Below are positions 27,248 to 35,910 of a stretch of 59,403 bases of DNA, piece by piece. The notes below the pieces were generated by a model. The model was not told the origin of the DNA. It did not search any database and worked only from the letters and a program-made list of their open reading frames with translations. A program made the translations under genes and the position numbers. Every line of letters begins with the position of its first letter. Position 1 is the first letter of the stretch. Source of the stretch: Bacteroidota bacterium (GTDB lineage: Bacteria; Bacteroidota; Bacteroidia; Cytophagales; Cyclobacteriaceae); assembly GCA_027593175.1 (NCBI GenBank), contig JAQCJI010000006.1, forward strand, positions 1-59,403, given 5' to 3'.

Positions 27248-27991
27248 TTAAGCTGGGCTATTCCAGATCCTCCAAGCCGCCTCTGCTTGCAATTCGAGCA
27301 TGTCTTGTCCATTTTTTGCTTTTCCCCCTCGAGCCATGCACTCCTGCATCAGCAGAGTAATGGGAGGATTGTATACCAAGTCATAGACAAGATGTCGACC
27401 ATTCAGCTGCTCCAAAGGCAATTCGGGCATTCCTTCGACTTTTGGAAACGTACCCAATGGGGTGGTGTTGATCACTAGGGGATGGTTTTGCAACCAGGCC
27501 TTATTCTCGGAAAGATCGGGATAAGTAAGTTGCCCTTCTTGCTTCGTTCTGGAAACAAGCAGGAAGGAAACGCCTAAGTCTCGAAGTGCTTGCTGCACCG
27601 CCTTTGCTGCACCCCCTGTACCCAGTACCAAAGCAGCTGGGATGGTATCTCCTAGCCAAGATTGCAGGGATTGCTTAAAGCCGAGGTAATCTGTGTTAAA
27701 ACCGACCTTTTTTCCATTGCGAATGCGAATGCAATTCACTGCACCAATTCGTTCGCAGGCAGGATCCAAGGCGTCCAGGTAGGGGATAATTTGTTCCTTG
27801 TAGGGGATGGTCACCGAAAGGCCTTCCAATCCTTTTTCTCGCTGAATAAGGGCAGGGAAGTCGGTTACCTGTGGAAATTCGTAAAGTTTAAATTGGCAAT
27901 CGCTTCGCCCTTCATGGGAAAACTTTTCTGTAAAGTATTTTTTAGAAAAGGAGTGCCCTAGGGGAAAGCCTATCAACCCAAATTTTCTCAT
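27248..27991 (-). CDS. aroE: shikimate dehydrogenase
   Basis: 247 residues, on the short side as in other Bacteroidota. Visible are the shikimate-binding GFPLGHSFSKKYFTEKF, SVTIPYKEQIIPYLD with the catalytic Lys, NTDYLGF with the Asp partner region, and the NADP loop LGTGGAAKAV. It reduces 3-dehydroshikimate in aromatic amino acid synthesis. Its start overlaps the end of the DUF368 gene by four bases. Confidence 0.94.
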   Translation of the reverse strand: MRKFGLIGFPLGHSFSKKYFTEKFSHEGRSDCQFKLYEFPQVTDFPALIQREKGLEGLSVTIPYKEQIIPYLDALDPACERIGAVNCIRIRNGKKVGFNTDYLGFKQSLQSWLGDTIPAALVLGTGGAAKAVQQALRDLGVSFLLVSRTKQEGQLTYPDLSENKAWLQNHPLVINTTPLGTFPKVEGMPELPLEQLNGRHLVYDLVYNPPITLLMQECMARGGKAKNGQDMLELQAEAAWRIWNSPA

Positions 27992-28926
27992 GCCTGCTGC
28001 AATTTACTAGCCAACCACTCAATGAACAGGACTAGGCCAATGCCAAATAAGAAGGAACCAATGGCCCAGCCGATTTGTGGAACCTCTCCTGCCTGGACAA
28101 GGTATTCTTGGGGGAGAATATTTTCCGTAAGAAATGGTTTCTGCTTGCCATTGGAAGATATTCTCCAGGAGGTCACCACCACCTTCCAAGGCCATAGTTC
28201 GTTAACAGATCCGAGCATAAATCCTGAAAGTAAACCGATAGTTGCTGTATGGAAGCGCCTTAGCAAGTAAGACACTACTCTGCTAAACGATAGAATTCCG
28301 ACGAGACAGCCTGAGGCAAACAAGGCCAAAGTAAAGATGTCTTTATCCAATACAGCCTGAAGAATCCGCTCATATTGGCCTAAAATCAACAACACAAAAC
28401 TTCCACTTATACCTGGCAAAATCATGGCACAAATGGCGATCGCTCCTGCTACAAAGGTAAACCAATGGGCATCAGGGGTGGTGGTGGGCGGTAAATTGGT
28501 CACCCACCAAGCAAAGGCTGTACCCGCTGCAATCGCTAAAACAAGCCCAACATTCCATTGCTTTATTTCTTTTAAAATCAGAAAGGCAGAGATTAAAATC
28601 AATCCAGAGAAAAAGGACCATAACGGAATCGGATGCTCCTCCATCAGAAAAGTAATCACCCGAGAAAGGGAAAATATGCTAGTCAAAATCCCCAGAACTA
28701 AACTGAGCAAGAAATTGCCATTCACACGAGCATAAAACTCCTTGATTCGGAGAGATTTTAACAACGACAGATTGTCCAAGTTAAAGGCATTGATGCTATC
28801 CAAAAGCTGCTGGTAAATTCCTGCAATGAGTGCGATGGAACCACCAGATACACCAGGCACAATATCAGCAGCCCCCATTGCCATTCCTTTGAGGTAATTA
28901 AGTCCGTATTTTTTGAGGGGATTCAT
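27988..28926 (-). CDS. DUF368 membrane protein, undecaprenyl-phosphate translocase family
   Basis: 312 residues using the ATG at 28926 (MNPLKKYGLNYLKGMAMG); the longer frame from 29022 would run through the upstream terminator and is rejected. It carries the family hallmark MAMGAADIVPGVSGGSIALI and a second, symmetric GAIAICAMILPGISGSFVLL, with eight or so membrane helices. DUF368 proteins (PopT) were shown in other bacteria to flip undecaprenyl phosphate back to the cytoplasm for reuse in peptidoglycan and polysaccharide synthesis. Coupled to aroE. Confidence 0.88.
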   Translation of the reverse strand: MNPLKKYGLNYLKGMAMGAADIVPGVSGGSIALIAGIYQQLLDSINAFNLDNLSLLKSLRIKEFYARVNGNFLLSLVLGILTSIFSLSRVITFLMEEHPIPLWSFFSGLILISAFLILKEIKQWNVGLVLAIAAGTAFAWWVTNLPPTTTPDAHWFTFVAGAIAICAMILPGISGSFVLLILGQYERILQAVLDKDIFTLALFASGCLVGILSFSRVVSYLLRRFHTATIGLLSGFMLGSVNELWPWKVVVTSWRISSNGKQKPFLTENILPQEYLVQAGEVPQIGWAIGSFLFGIGLVLFIEWLASKLQQA

Positions 28927-28930
28927 CGTT

Positions 28931-28965
28931 AAAAAGGAAGGCTGATCAAAGTAATGATCAGCCTT
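28931..28965 (-). terminator. Rho-independent terminator after the ComA-like gene
   Basis: An 11-base stem (AAGGCTGATCA/TGATCAGCCTT) with a 6-base loop is followed on the minus strand by CCTTTTT. It lies just past the stop of the ComA-like gene and only five bases before the ATG of the DUF368 gene, so attenuation of the downstream pair is plausible. Confidence 0.7.
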
Positions 28966-28978
28966 CGTTAGGGTAGAT

Positions 28979-29749
28979 TTAAAGTTTGATTTCGCCAAGA
29001 AAATGGTCAAAGGTATCTCCACGAAGGCCCAATCGAATGGTTTCCAATGGGATTACTTCTGAAGGGCTGATGTTCCCCAAGTTGACATTGGCTCCGAGCA
29101 ACTTGATAAACCATACTTGCTGGGATTTTTGAGGGGCTTCCCAGATGATTTTTTCTTCTGGAACTTGGGTTAAAATTTCTTCAACCAGACCTTGTCTTAC
29201 TTCTCCAGAATCTCGGAAAAGTCCTACATTTCCCCCTTCGCGCGCTTCCCCAATCACTTTCCATGCTCCCGCACTTAGCTCAGTTTGCATTTGCTCTATC
29301 CATTTGTAGGGAGGAATAATTTTAGCAGCATCCTTAGATCCTACTTCTGAAAGCACCGTCACTTGTTTGGAAAGGGTCTGGATGTATTCACATTTTTTAT
29401 CGTGATTGAGAGAGATTGAGCCGTCAGACACTTCCGCATAACGCAGACCAAAGGTATCTAACACTTTACGGTAATCGTCAAACTGACCCCTTACGATAAA
29501 GGCTTCAAATAAAGTGCCTCCAAAGTAAGCTGGGATTCCAGCTGACTGGTACACTGCAATTTTTTCTTTCAAATGCTTGGTGACATAGGAAGTGGCCCAT
29601 CCAAACTTCACAATATCCAAATAATCCGCACAGCTGTCTACAAAGTCTTCTGTTTCGCGTAAGCTAAGGCCTTTGTCCATAACCATGGTAAATCCCGTAT
29701 TACGAGGCTTTTCAGTCCGTAAAGGAAGATTCTTCAGCACGTAATTCAT
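28979..29749 (-). CDS. comA: phosphosulfolactate synthase (ComA) family protein
   Basis: 256 residues with the ComA TIM-barrel signature: GFTMVMDKGLSLRETEDF, DIVKFGWATSY, FGGTLFEAF, AEVSDGSI, VLSEVGSKD, EAREGGNVGLF and NVNLGNI. Members add sulfite to phosphoenolpyruvate to form phosphosulfolactate, the first step to coenzyme M in methanogens. In Bacteroidota the product may feed sulfolactate/cysteate and sulfonolipid synthesis; that is inference, as no other enzyme of the route is adjacent. The plant HSA32 proteins share the fold, so a different role is possible. It follows the TPR gene by ten bases. Confidence 0.85.
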   Translation of the reverse strand: MNYVLKNLPLRTEKPRNTGFTMVMDKGLSLRETEDFVDSCADYLDIVKFGWATSYVTKHLKEKIAVYQSAGIPAYFGGTLFEAFIVRGQFDDYRKVLDTFGLRYAEVSDGSISLNHDKKCEYIQTLSKQVTVLSEVGSKDAAKIIPPYKWIEQMQTELSAGAWKVIGEAREGGNVGLFRDSGEVRQGLVEEILTQVPEEKIIWEAPQKSQQVWFIKLLGANVNLGNISPSEVIPLETIRLGLRGDTFDHFLGEIKL

Positions 29750-29759
29750 TTGCTAGGTA

Positions 29760-31181
29760 TTAAGGTGTTGAGTTGGGATTTTCATCCCGAAACTGGGTGA
29801 TGATTTTATAGACGGCCTTTTGCTTTTTCAATTCTGGCATTAACTCGTACAGGATCGTATGCCTATCAAAATCCAAAGTTAATCCATTTTCTAAATATGT
29901 GAAGGCTTCCTTGTATTTCCCAGTTTTGATCAGGTAGACTACGAGACGGTAGTAGAGCTCGGACTCCTCAGGCAATTCTTCAATCCCTTCACGGACCACA
30001 TCGATAGCCTCCTCAAATCGATTTTGCTCAAAATAAATAATGGATAAGTTGACATAGGCCTCCATGATTCCGGGCTCTAGGTTGATGGCCTCCTCGTAAG
30101 CGTCTGAACTTGCCTGCAAGTTTCCCAAGTTAAACTCGGCATCCGCTAATCCTACCCAGTAATTTGCATTGTCCTTGTTGAGGTGGATCGCTTTCTTCAA
30201 GTAATGGATGGCTTCAAAGAATTTTTCCTTCTTCAACATACACATCCCGAGCCCAAACCAGGCATCATCGTATTCTTCATCCAGCTTGGCGGACTTTTTA
30301 AAAAAGGTAAATGCTTCATCGACCTTACCCAGCTTTTCATAAGCCGCTCCCATGTAGCAGCAATTCTCTGCATTGGCCCCCTCACAGTTAATTGTATTTT
30401 GGTAAGCTTCCAAAGCCCCTTCAAAATTGAGGATATTCATCAGGGAATTTCCCATATTGAAATGCGCAGAAGCAAAGGCATCGTCTATCAACAAGGCATA
30501 CTCATAAGCTTTTATAGCCTCCTCAAATCTTCCCAGGCGATTGTATACCACGCCCAAATTGTACCAAGCGCCAGCAGAATAGGGATCTTGGTCAATAAAT
30601 TCTTGATAAAAGTCTAAAATCTCATCAAAGGAGCCTTCCTCTTCCGTGATCATTGCCAGTTGAAAGAGCGCATCCTCGTGGTTAATTCGATTTTTGACTG
30701 CCTCCTTGAAGTAAAAACTTGCCTTATTATTATCTCCTTTAGCTCGAAAAAGATTGCCCAAAGAGTAAAATACCTCTGCCTTATCCTCCGCCATCGGCAA
30801 GTAATTTTCCAACAAATCTATGCCGTCTTGAAAATTGCCTGCTAAAATTTGGGCATTGGCCAAAGCCAAAACAATGTCCTCGTTATTGGGAGAAAGATTG
30901 TTGAGCTGCTCCAAAATCTCCAAGCCCTCTTCCAGCTCATCGTTAAAAATAAGGCACTGAGCTTTCTGAAGACGGATTTCTACAGAGAAAGGAAATTTCT
31001 CCAAGGCATATTCCGATGCACGAAGCGCCTTTAAAAATTTTTGTTGGTCAAAGTAAAATCGGATAATATCCTCCAATTCCTCTTCCTCGAAATACAGGTC
31101 CATATTGGACTTCAGTGAATCTTCAAATCGCTCAACGAGCTTTTTGTCTTCTTCCCAGTCGTGTTCGTGATCTCCGGTCAT
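29760..31181 (-). CDS. cytoplasmic tetratricopeptide-repeat protein
   Basis: 473 residues built almost wholly of TPR units from about residue 35 to 440 (for example AGAWYNLGVVYNRLGRFEEAIKAYEYAL-type repeats with the W/G/Y/A/P spacing). There is no signal peptide. It is very acidic at the N-terminus (EHDWEEDKKLVERFEDSLK). TPR arrays bind partner proteins; the partner is unknown. Co-transcription with the ComA-like gene, ten bases away, recurs in Bacteroidota to my recollection, hinting at a shared process. Confidence 0.88.
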   Translation of the reverse strand: MTGDHEHDWEEDKKLVERFEDSLKSNMDLYFEEEELEDIIRFYFDQQKFLKALRASEYALEKFPFSVEIRLQKAQCLIFNDELEEGLEILEQLNNLSPNNEDIVLALANAQILAGNFQDGIDLLENYLPMAEDKAEVFYSLGNLFRAKGDNNKASFYFKEAVKNRINHEDALFQLAMITEEEGSFDEILDFYQEFIDQDPYSAGAWYNLGVVYNRLGRFEEAIKAYEYALLIDDAFASAHFNMGNSLMNILNFEGALEAYQNTINCEGANAENCCYMGAAYEKLGKVDEAFTFFKKSAKLDEEYDDAWFGLGMCMLKKEKFFEAIHYLKKAIHLNKDNANYWVGLADAEFNLGNLQASSDAYEEAINLEPGIMEAYVNLSIIYFEQNRFEEAIDVVREGIEELPEESELYYRLVVYLIKTGKYKEAFTYLENGLTLDFDRHTILYELMPELKKQKAVYKIITQFRDENPNSTP

Positions 31182-31326
31182 TCGGTAGTGCTAAGATTCA
31201 ATTAAGTTACCAAATTTTTAGTTTTTCAAAAATCTAAATGTAATTTTTTAATGATTTTAAAGTAATCGTCAGATCAAGCTTCTCTAAAATGCTATTCTTA
31301 TCAACGCTGGTAATGGAAAATAAGTT

Positions 31327-32289
31327 TTATCGACCCATTTTTGCCCATTCCAAGGTATCCCGCAGTTCGCGGTAGTGAAAGTTTAGGTAGCGCTCCACCT
31401 TTTGATTACTGAAGTGGGTCTTGCACTGGGCAATTTTAGCCACTTGAGCCGTCAGCGGCAGCCTCTTCCCAATCATCCAGGACAGGCCCCTAAGGATTGG
31501 GAATCCCCAAGAAATGACCCAGTTTGGAAGCTTGTTTTTCGGTGGAACCCCTCCCAAAACCTGGGCAGCCAACTGAAAAAACACTTCATAAGGTATGCTC
31601 TCTTTGGACAAGACAAATCGTTCTCCCCAAGCATTTTTCTCAACCAAGGCACGAGTAATCTCCGCTGCATCCCGTACATCAATGTAATTGATATTGCCTG
31701 CAGGAAAAAAAGCCGTCCCCTTCAATACCACCTGATACAAAGCCCCACTACTTCGGTCATAGGCCACCTTACCTAAAATCACTGCAGGATTAACGACCAG
31801 AACCTCCAAGCCCTCTTGCTCCCCACGCCAGACTTCCAACTCTGCCTTGTATTTAGACAACGCATAGGCAGTAGGATTTGGAAGATCCAGCCAAACGGAT
31901 TTTTCATCGTATTCCTCTTGGTCAGGAACCTGACCCAAGACCGCAACGGAGCTTATGTATACCAGCTTGGGAACACTCGTTGCCAGGAGCGCATTCACCA
32001 CATTCACCGTACCTTGATGATTTATTTGAAAAAGTGCCCGCTCCTCTTGTGGCAAAAAGGAAACCTTCCCTGCAGCATGAATGACTACATCCATCCCCTC
32101 CACAGCTTCCAATAAAGAATTAAAATCCAACACATCTCCCTCATGCCATTGGATATCAAGTCCTTCCAGATCCACTGCTCCGAGATCAGAGCTCGCGCGC
32201 CTCAGACCATGAATATTCCCCAGGGTGCTGAATTCCCTAGCAAGCTCACTGCCAAATAGCCCAGTTACTCCCGTGATCAGAATGTTCAT
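31327..32289 (-). CDS. NAD-dependent epimerase/dehydratase family protein (extended SDR)
   Basis: 320 residues with the NAD loop ITGVTGLFGSELAREF, the DVVIHAAGK strand and the catalytic YALSKYKAE (YxxxK) with an upstream Ser in YISSVAVLG. Substrates of this group are sugar nucleotides, dihydroflavonol-like compounds or steroid-like molecules, and the sequence does not tell which. It lies 37 bases from rfbC on the same strand, but rfbC is upstream of it and the pairing alone does not prove a sugar role. Confidence 0.82.
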   Translation of the reverse strand: MNILITGVTGLFGSELAREFSTLGNIHGLRRASSDLGAVDLEGLDIQWHEGDVLDFNSLLEAVEGMDVVIHAAGKVSFLPQEERALFQINHQGTVNVVNALLATSVPKLVYISSVAVLGQVPDQEEYDEKSVWLDLPNPTAYALSKYKAELEVWRGEQEGLEVLVVNPAVILGKVAYDRSSGALYQVVLKGTAFFPAGNINYIDVRDAAEITRALVEKNAWGERFVLSKESIPYEVFFQLAAQVLGGVPPKNKLPNWVISWGFPILRGLSWMIGKRLPLTAQVAKIAQCKTHFSNQKVERYLNFHYRELRDTLEWAKMGR

Positions 32290-32325
32290 TGTCAGTTTCT
32301 CTAGACCTAATTAAGTCCTACGAAT

Positions 32326-32880
32326 TTATAAGCCTCCTTGAAACGCTTCAACAAATGCTGCCAGTGTAGGCAGGATCTGGTCTTTTTCAGATACGATTGG
32401 CTCCGCCACCATCCAGTCAATAGCCAAGGCGGGATCAGACCAAAGAACTCCTCCTTCGGAATCCTTGTAGTAATAATTGGAGCACTTGTACACAAAAATA
32501 GCATCTTCCAAGACAGAAAACCCATGCCCAAAGCCGGCTGGAATGTACAATAGGTTGTTTTTTTCGGTATCTAAAATGGTGGAATACACCTGTCCAAAAG
32601 TCGGCGATCCCTTCCTCAAATCTACAGCCACATCCATCACTTTTCCAGCAATGACGCGTACCAGCTTGGCCTGCACATGTTCACCGCACTGGAAGTGGAG
32701 ACCTCTCAAAGTCCCCTTTTGAGAAAAAGACTGATTGTCTTGAACCCAGGATTCATGAACCCCCATCTTTTCCAACCAGTCTGTACGAAAGGATTCAAAA
32801 AAATAACCTCTACTGTCTGGAAAAACGCGGGGAAAAATCTCGAGTACCCCAGATAGGGAAGTTTGCTTTATTTCTGCCAT
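32326..32880 (-). CDS. rfbC: dTDP-4-dehydrorhamnose 3,5-epimerase
   Basis: 184 residues, cupin fold. Conserved stretches are PRVFPDSRGYFFESF, QDNQSFSQKGTLRGLHFQ (catalytic H62) and GFGHGFSVLEDAIFVYKC-like residues near the active-site Tyr. It makes dTDP-4-dehydro-L-rhamnose for surface polysaccharide. The rest of the dTDP-rhamnose pathway (rfbA, rfbB, rfbD) is not in the window. Confidence 0.94.
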   Translation of the reverse strand: MAEIKQTSLSGVLEIFPRVFPDSRGYFFESFRTDWLEKMGVHESWVQDNQSFSQKGTLRGLHFQCGEHVQAKLVRVIAGKVMDVAVDLRKGSPTFGQVYSTILDTEKNNLLYIPAGFGHGFSVLEDAIFVYKCSNYYYKDSEGGVLWSDPALAIDWMVAEPIVSEKDQILPTLAAFVEAFQGGL

Positions 32881-33037
32881 TGCGCCGGTTAATTTTTGCT
32901 TTCAACAGCAAAATAACCACTCCCTAAGAGAGTATCCTAATCAAATCTAAGGAATTATGCTCAAATTTGGGGATGCAATAGCTCCAGAAGCCTATTCCGT
33001 TAGCCATTGCCCCTTACTTTTACCTGATTCCTGCTCC

Positions 33038-34306
33038 ATGAGTAAATTTTCGCGCAAACTCCAAAAACTATACGAGACCGCTCCCCATCAGGAAACTGCC
33101 GTACTGGTCTCTTTGGTGCGACAACATCAACCTGATCTAGAAGTAGAGGAGCATTTGGATGAGTTGGCCTTTTTGACCGAGACCCTTGGAGCCAAGACGG
33201 TGCACCGTTTTAAACAAAAAATGGACAAGCCCGACATCCGCACCTTTGTGGGAAAGGGGAAGCTAGAGGAAATCCAAACCTATGTAGAGCACTTTACTGT
33301 GGATATGGTGATCTTTGATGATGACTTAAGCCCCTCCCAGATGCGCAATTTAGAGAACGAAATAAAAGTCAAAATCTACGACCGCTCCTTACTCATTTTA
33401 GACATCTTTCTGCAACGGGCTCAGTCTGCGCAAGCCAAAACTCAGGTGGAGCTGGCCAGATTCCAATATCTCTTGCCCCGTTTGACCCGCATGTGGACGC
33501 ACTTGGAACGGCAAAGAGGCGGTACCAGTACGCGAGGTGGAGCTGGGGAAAAGGAAATAGAAACCGATAAGCGAGACATTCGAACTAAAATATCCTTGCT
33601 CAAGGATAAGTTGGTAGAAATAGAAAAGCAAGGCATAACCCAACGCAAAAGTAGAAAGGGAATTATCCGAGTAGCCTTGGTCGGCTACACGAATGTGGGG
33701 AAGTCTACCCTGATGAACCTGGTTACCAAAACCGATATCCTTGCCGAAAATAAGCTTTTTGCTACCGTGGATGCTACAGTGCGGAAGGTGGTCCTGGAAA
33801 ACATCCCCTTCCTGCTGTCCGATACCGTGGGTTTCATTCGAAAATTACCTACTCACCTCATCGAATCTTTCAAATCCACTCTCGATGAAATTCGGGAAGC
33901 TGACCTATTGGTCCATGTGGTAGATCTATCCCACCACGCCTTTGAGGACCATATCGATGTAGTCACGCATACCCTCCAAGAGATAAAAGCTGGAGATAAA
34001 CCAATCTTACTGATCTTCAACAAGGTAGATCTAGTTCAGCAGATGCCTTCTCCGGAAGATTCCCTCCAAATCAGTGAGCACGAGCTTGAAGAAACCCGCT
34101 ACCTAGATTTCAAGGCGCTTTCAGAAGCCTTTGAAAAGAAAAATGGAATCCCTCCCGTATTTATGGCCGCCTCTCTGGGTAAGAATGTAGAAGGATTCCG
34201 TGAAGCTCTCGTTCAAGAAGTGAAAAAACAACACCGGAAATTGTATCCCCACTACTTGGAACATCAGCTGGTGGACTGGGGTGGTTCATGGGAAGAGGAG
34301 CAGTAA
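33038..34306 (+). CDS. hflX: GTPase HflX
   Basis: 422 residues with the ATG at 33038 (MSKFSRKLQKLYETAPHQE); an upstream ATG at 32957 adds 27 residues not typical of the family. The N-terminal HflX domain includes GGTSTRGGAGEKEIETDKRD. The G domain has G1 GYTNVGKST, G3 DTVGFIRKLP and G4 NKVD. HflX splits stalled or heat-damaged 70S ribosomes. Monocistronic, divergent from rfbC. Confidence 0.94.
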   Translation: MSKFSRKLQKLYETAPHQETAVLVSLVRQHQPDLEVEEHLDELAFLTETLGAKTVHRFKQKMDKPDIRTFVGKGKLEEIQTYVEHFTVDMVIFDDDLSPSQMRNLENEIKVKIYDRSLLILDIFLQRAQSAQAKTQVELARFQYLLPRLTRMWTHLERQRGGTSTRGGAGEKEIETDKRDIRTKISLLKDKLVEIEKQGITQRKSRKGIIRVALVGYTNVGKSTLMNLVTKTDILAENKLFATVDATVRKVVLENIPFLLSDTVGFIRKLPTHLIESFKSTLDEIREADLLVHVVDLSHHAFEDHIDVVTHTLQEIKAGDKPILLIFNKVDLVQQMPSPEDSLQISEHELEETRYLDFKALSEAFEKKNGIPPVFMAASLGKNVEGFREALVQEVKKQHRKLYPHYLEHQLVDWGGSWEEEQ

Positions 34307-34327
34307 TTATTTTCTCGGCTACCCTGA

Positions 34328-34734
34328 TCAGGTCCCTGGAAGAGAAATTCCGTTCACCCGGCGGTAGAGGTTGAGCGCTTACTTATCCGTCATGCCCGAC
34401 ATAAAATCCACCAACACACGCAGCAATGGAACCAATTCCTGCCGCTGTGATTCCTTTGGAAGAGAGTTTGGGGTATTTTTCGATTAGAATTTCCTGCTGC
34501 CTTGCCTAATGACCGCCCCACAGAGGACACTTCCTGGCTATGAGTTAATCGGGTGTGCACAAAAGCTTGTTCTGGGAGGCGAAAACCCTGCGTTTTATCC
34601 TGAAGGTTTCGAAAGGGAGCCAAAAAAATGATCCGGTCATAGTCCACTTCAAATTCATATCGTGCCGAGTCGGATCCAGTCGTTTTTCCTTGTTCACCAA
34701 AACGCCCAAAGGCGAGTAAGTTCTCCCAATTCAT
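34328..34734 (-). pseudogene. dgt: collapsed dGTP triphosphohydrolase gene (internal deletion)
   Basis: The frame from the ATG at 34734 matches the N-terminus of dGTPase: MNWENLLAFGRFGEQGKT, EFEVDYDRIIFLAPFRNLQD, and FVHTRLTHSQEVSSVGRSLG. Near 34490 the frame shifts and continues EILIEKYPKLSSKGITAAGIGS. At about 34425 it jumps into a third frame, VLVDFMSGMTDK, TAA (34379-34381), ALNLYRRVNGISLPGT, which is the extreme C-terminus of the family. Thus roughly 300 codons, including the HD metal site, are deleted, with a frameshift and a stop besides. An ATG at 34782 in the same first frame is not the original start. No active enzyme is possible. Confidence 0.85.
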
Positions 34735-34874
34735 CATACACAAAGTACAGCTAGTACTAGAAATTTTATGCCCTTGAAACAAAAGAATCGTTCAGCAAGG
34801 CGCAAATTTTTTAGATGCCTTTTCAGAAATACGCAAGGTCAACCCACAATTGCGGGGAATAACAAGAATTGATC

Positions 34875-34882
34875 TAAATTTG
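34875..34882 (+). promoter_or_regulatory. candidate -7 promoter box of ribD
   Basis: TAAATTTG matches the Bacteroidota -7 box TAnnTTTG and ends five bases before the ribD ATG. If used, the message would start at or almost at the start codon (leaderless). No -33 box at exact spacing. Confidence 0.35.
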
Positions 34883-34887
34883 GAACT

Positions 34888-35910
34888 ATGAATCCAACAC
34901 TTTTCATGCAACGTGCATTGGAGCTGGCCGAACGAGGAAAAGGACAGGTCTGCCCCAATCCATTGGTTGGCTGTGTGATTGTCCACGATGGAAAAATTAT
35001 TGGTGAAGGATTCCACCAAAACTATGGAGGACCTCATGCTGAAGTTCATGCTATTGCCTCAGTAATCGAACCGAAGCTACTGGCCCAATCCACTGCCTAT
35101 GTAAGCTTGGAACCCTGTTCCCACTGGGGGAAAACACCCCCTTGCATCAATTTACTGATAGAAAAAGGAATAAAGTCGATCCAGATAGCCACCTTAGACC
35201 CCAACCCCCTTATGGCAGGGAAGAGCGTACAGCTCTTGCAAGATACAGGTATCGAGGTTGCTGTCGGCCTGCTTGAGCAAGAAGCACGATGGCAAAACAG
35301 ACGCTTCTTTTGTCAGCAGGAAAAACACCGCCCCTACCTAATCCTTAAGTGGGCGCAAACCAAAGATGGCTTTCTAGCGCGAGAAAATTTTGACTCCAAG
35401 TGGATCAGTACCCCGCAAAGTAGGCAATTGGTCCACCAATGGCGAGCTGAAGAAGCCGCTATCCTGGTTGGAAAAAATACCGCCTTGCACGATAACCCTC
35501 GTTTGAATGTACGGGAATGGGCTGGGCAGGACCCAATCCGAGTAGTCTTAGATTCCAGGTTAGAACTCCCTTCAAACCTGCATCTATTTGACCAGCAAAT
35601 TCCCACGCTTTGCTACAACAGCCTCAAAAGCGAAGTACTGCCCAACTTGGAATGGGTCAAGTTGACGGAAGCTCATTCCCTTGAAGTCCTGCTGGCCGAC
35701 TTGCAGAGCCGCAACATTCAAAGCGTCCTGATTGAAGGAGGCAGCCAAGTCCTGCGGCAGTTTTTGGCTGCTGGACTATGGGATGAAGCCCGTGTTTTTA
35801 CTTCCCCTATTTCCTTTGAACGTGGAATTGCCGCGCCAACATTCACCCAACTTCCCGCCGAGTCGTATGCGGTGGGAGAAGATCAACTAGAACTCTATTT
35901 CCATGGCTGA
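34888..35910 (+). CDS. ribD: bifunctional riboflavin biosynthesis deaminase/reductase RibD
   Basis: 340 residues. The N-terminal deaminase domain has its zinc site H50/E52 (GGPHAEVHA), C77 and C86 (PCSHWGKTPPC). The C-terminal reductase (~145-340) begins RPYLILKWAQTKDGF and contains VLIEGGSQVLRQFL. It carries out the second and third steps from GTP toward riboflavin. It overlaps msrC by eight bases. Confidence 0.95.
   Translation: MNPTLFMQRALELAERGKGQVCPNPLVGCVIVHDGKIIGEGFHQNYGGPHAEVHAIASVIEPKLLAQSTAYVSLEPCSHWGKTPPCINLLIEKGIKSIQIATLDPNPLMAGKSVQLLQDTGIEVAVGLLEQEARWQNRRFFCQQEKHRPYLILKWAQTKDGFLARENFDSKWISTPQSRQLVHQWRAEEAAILVGKNTALHDNPRLNVREWAGQDPIRVVLDSRLELPSNLHLFDQQIPTLCYNSLKSEVLPNLEWVKLTEAHSLEVLLADLQSRNIQSVLIEGGSQVLRQFLAAGLWDEARVFTSPISFERGIAAPTFTQLPAESYAVGEDQLELYFHG

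Noticed and set aside
30183-30617. 144-residue plus-strand frame inside the TPR gene
   Set aside because: Mirror of repetitive TPR codons; no family features and no promoter.
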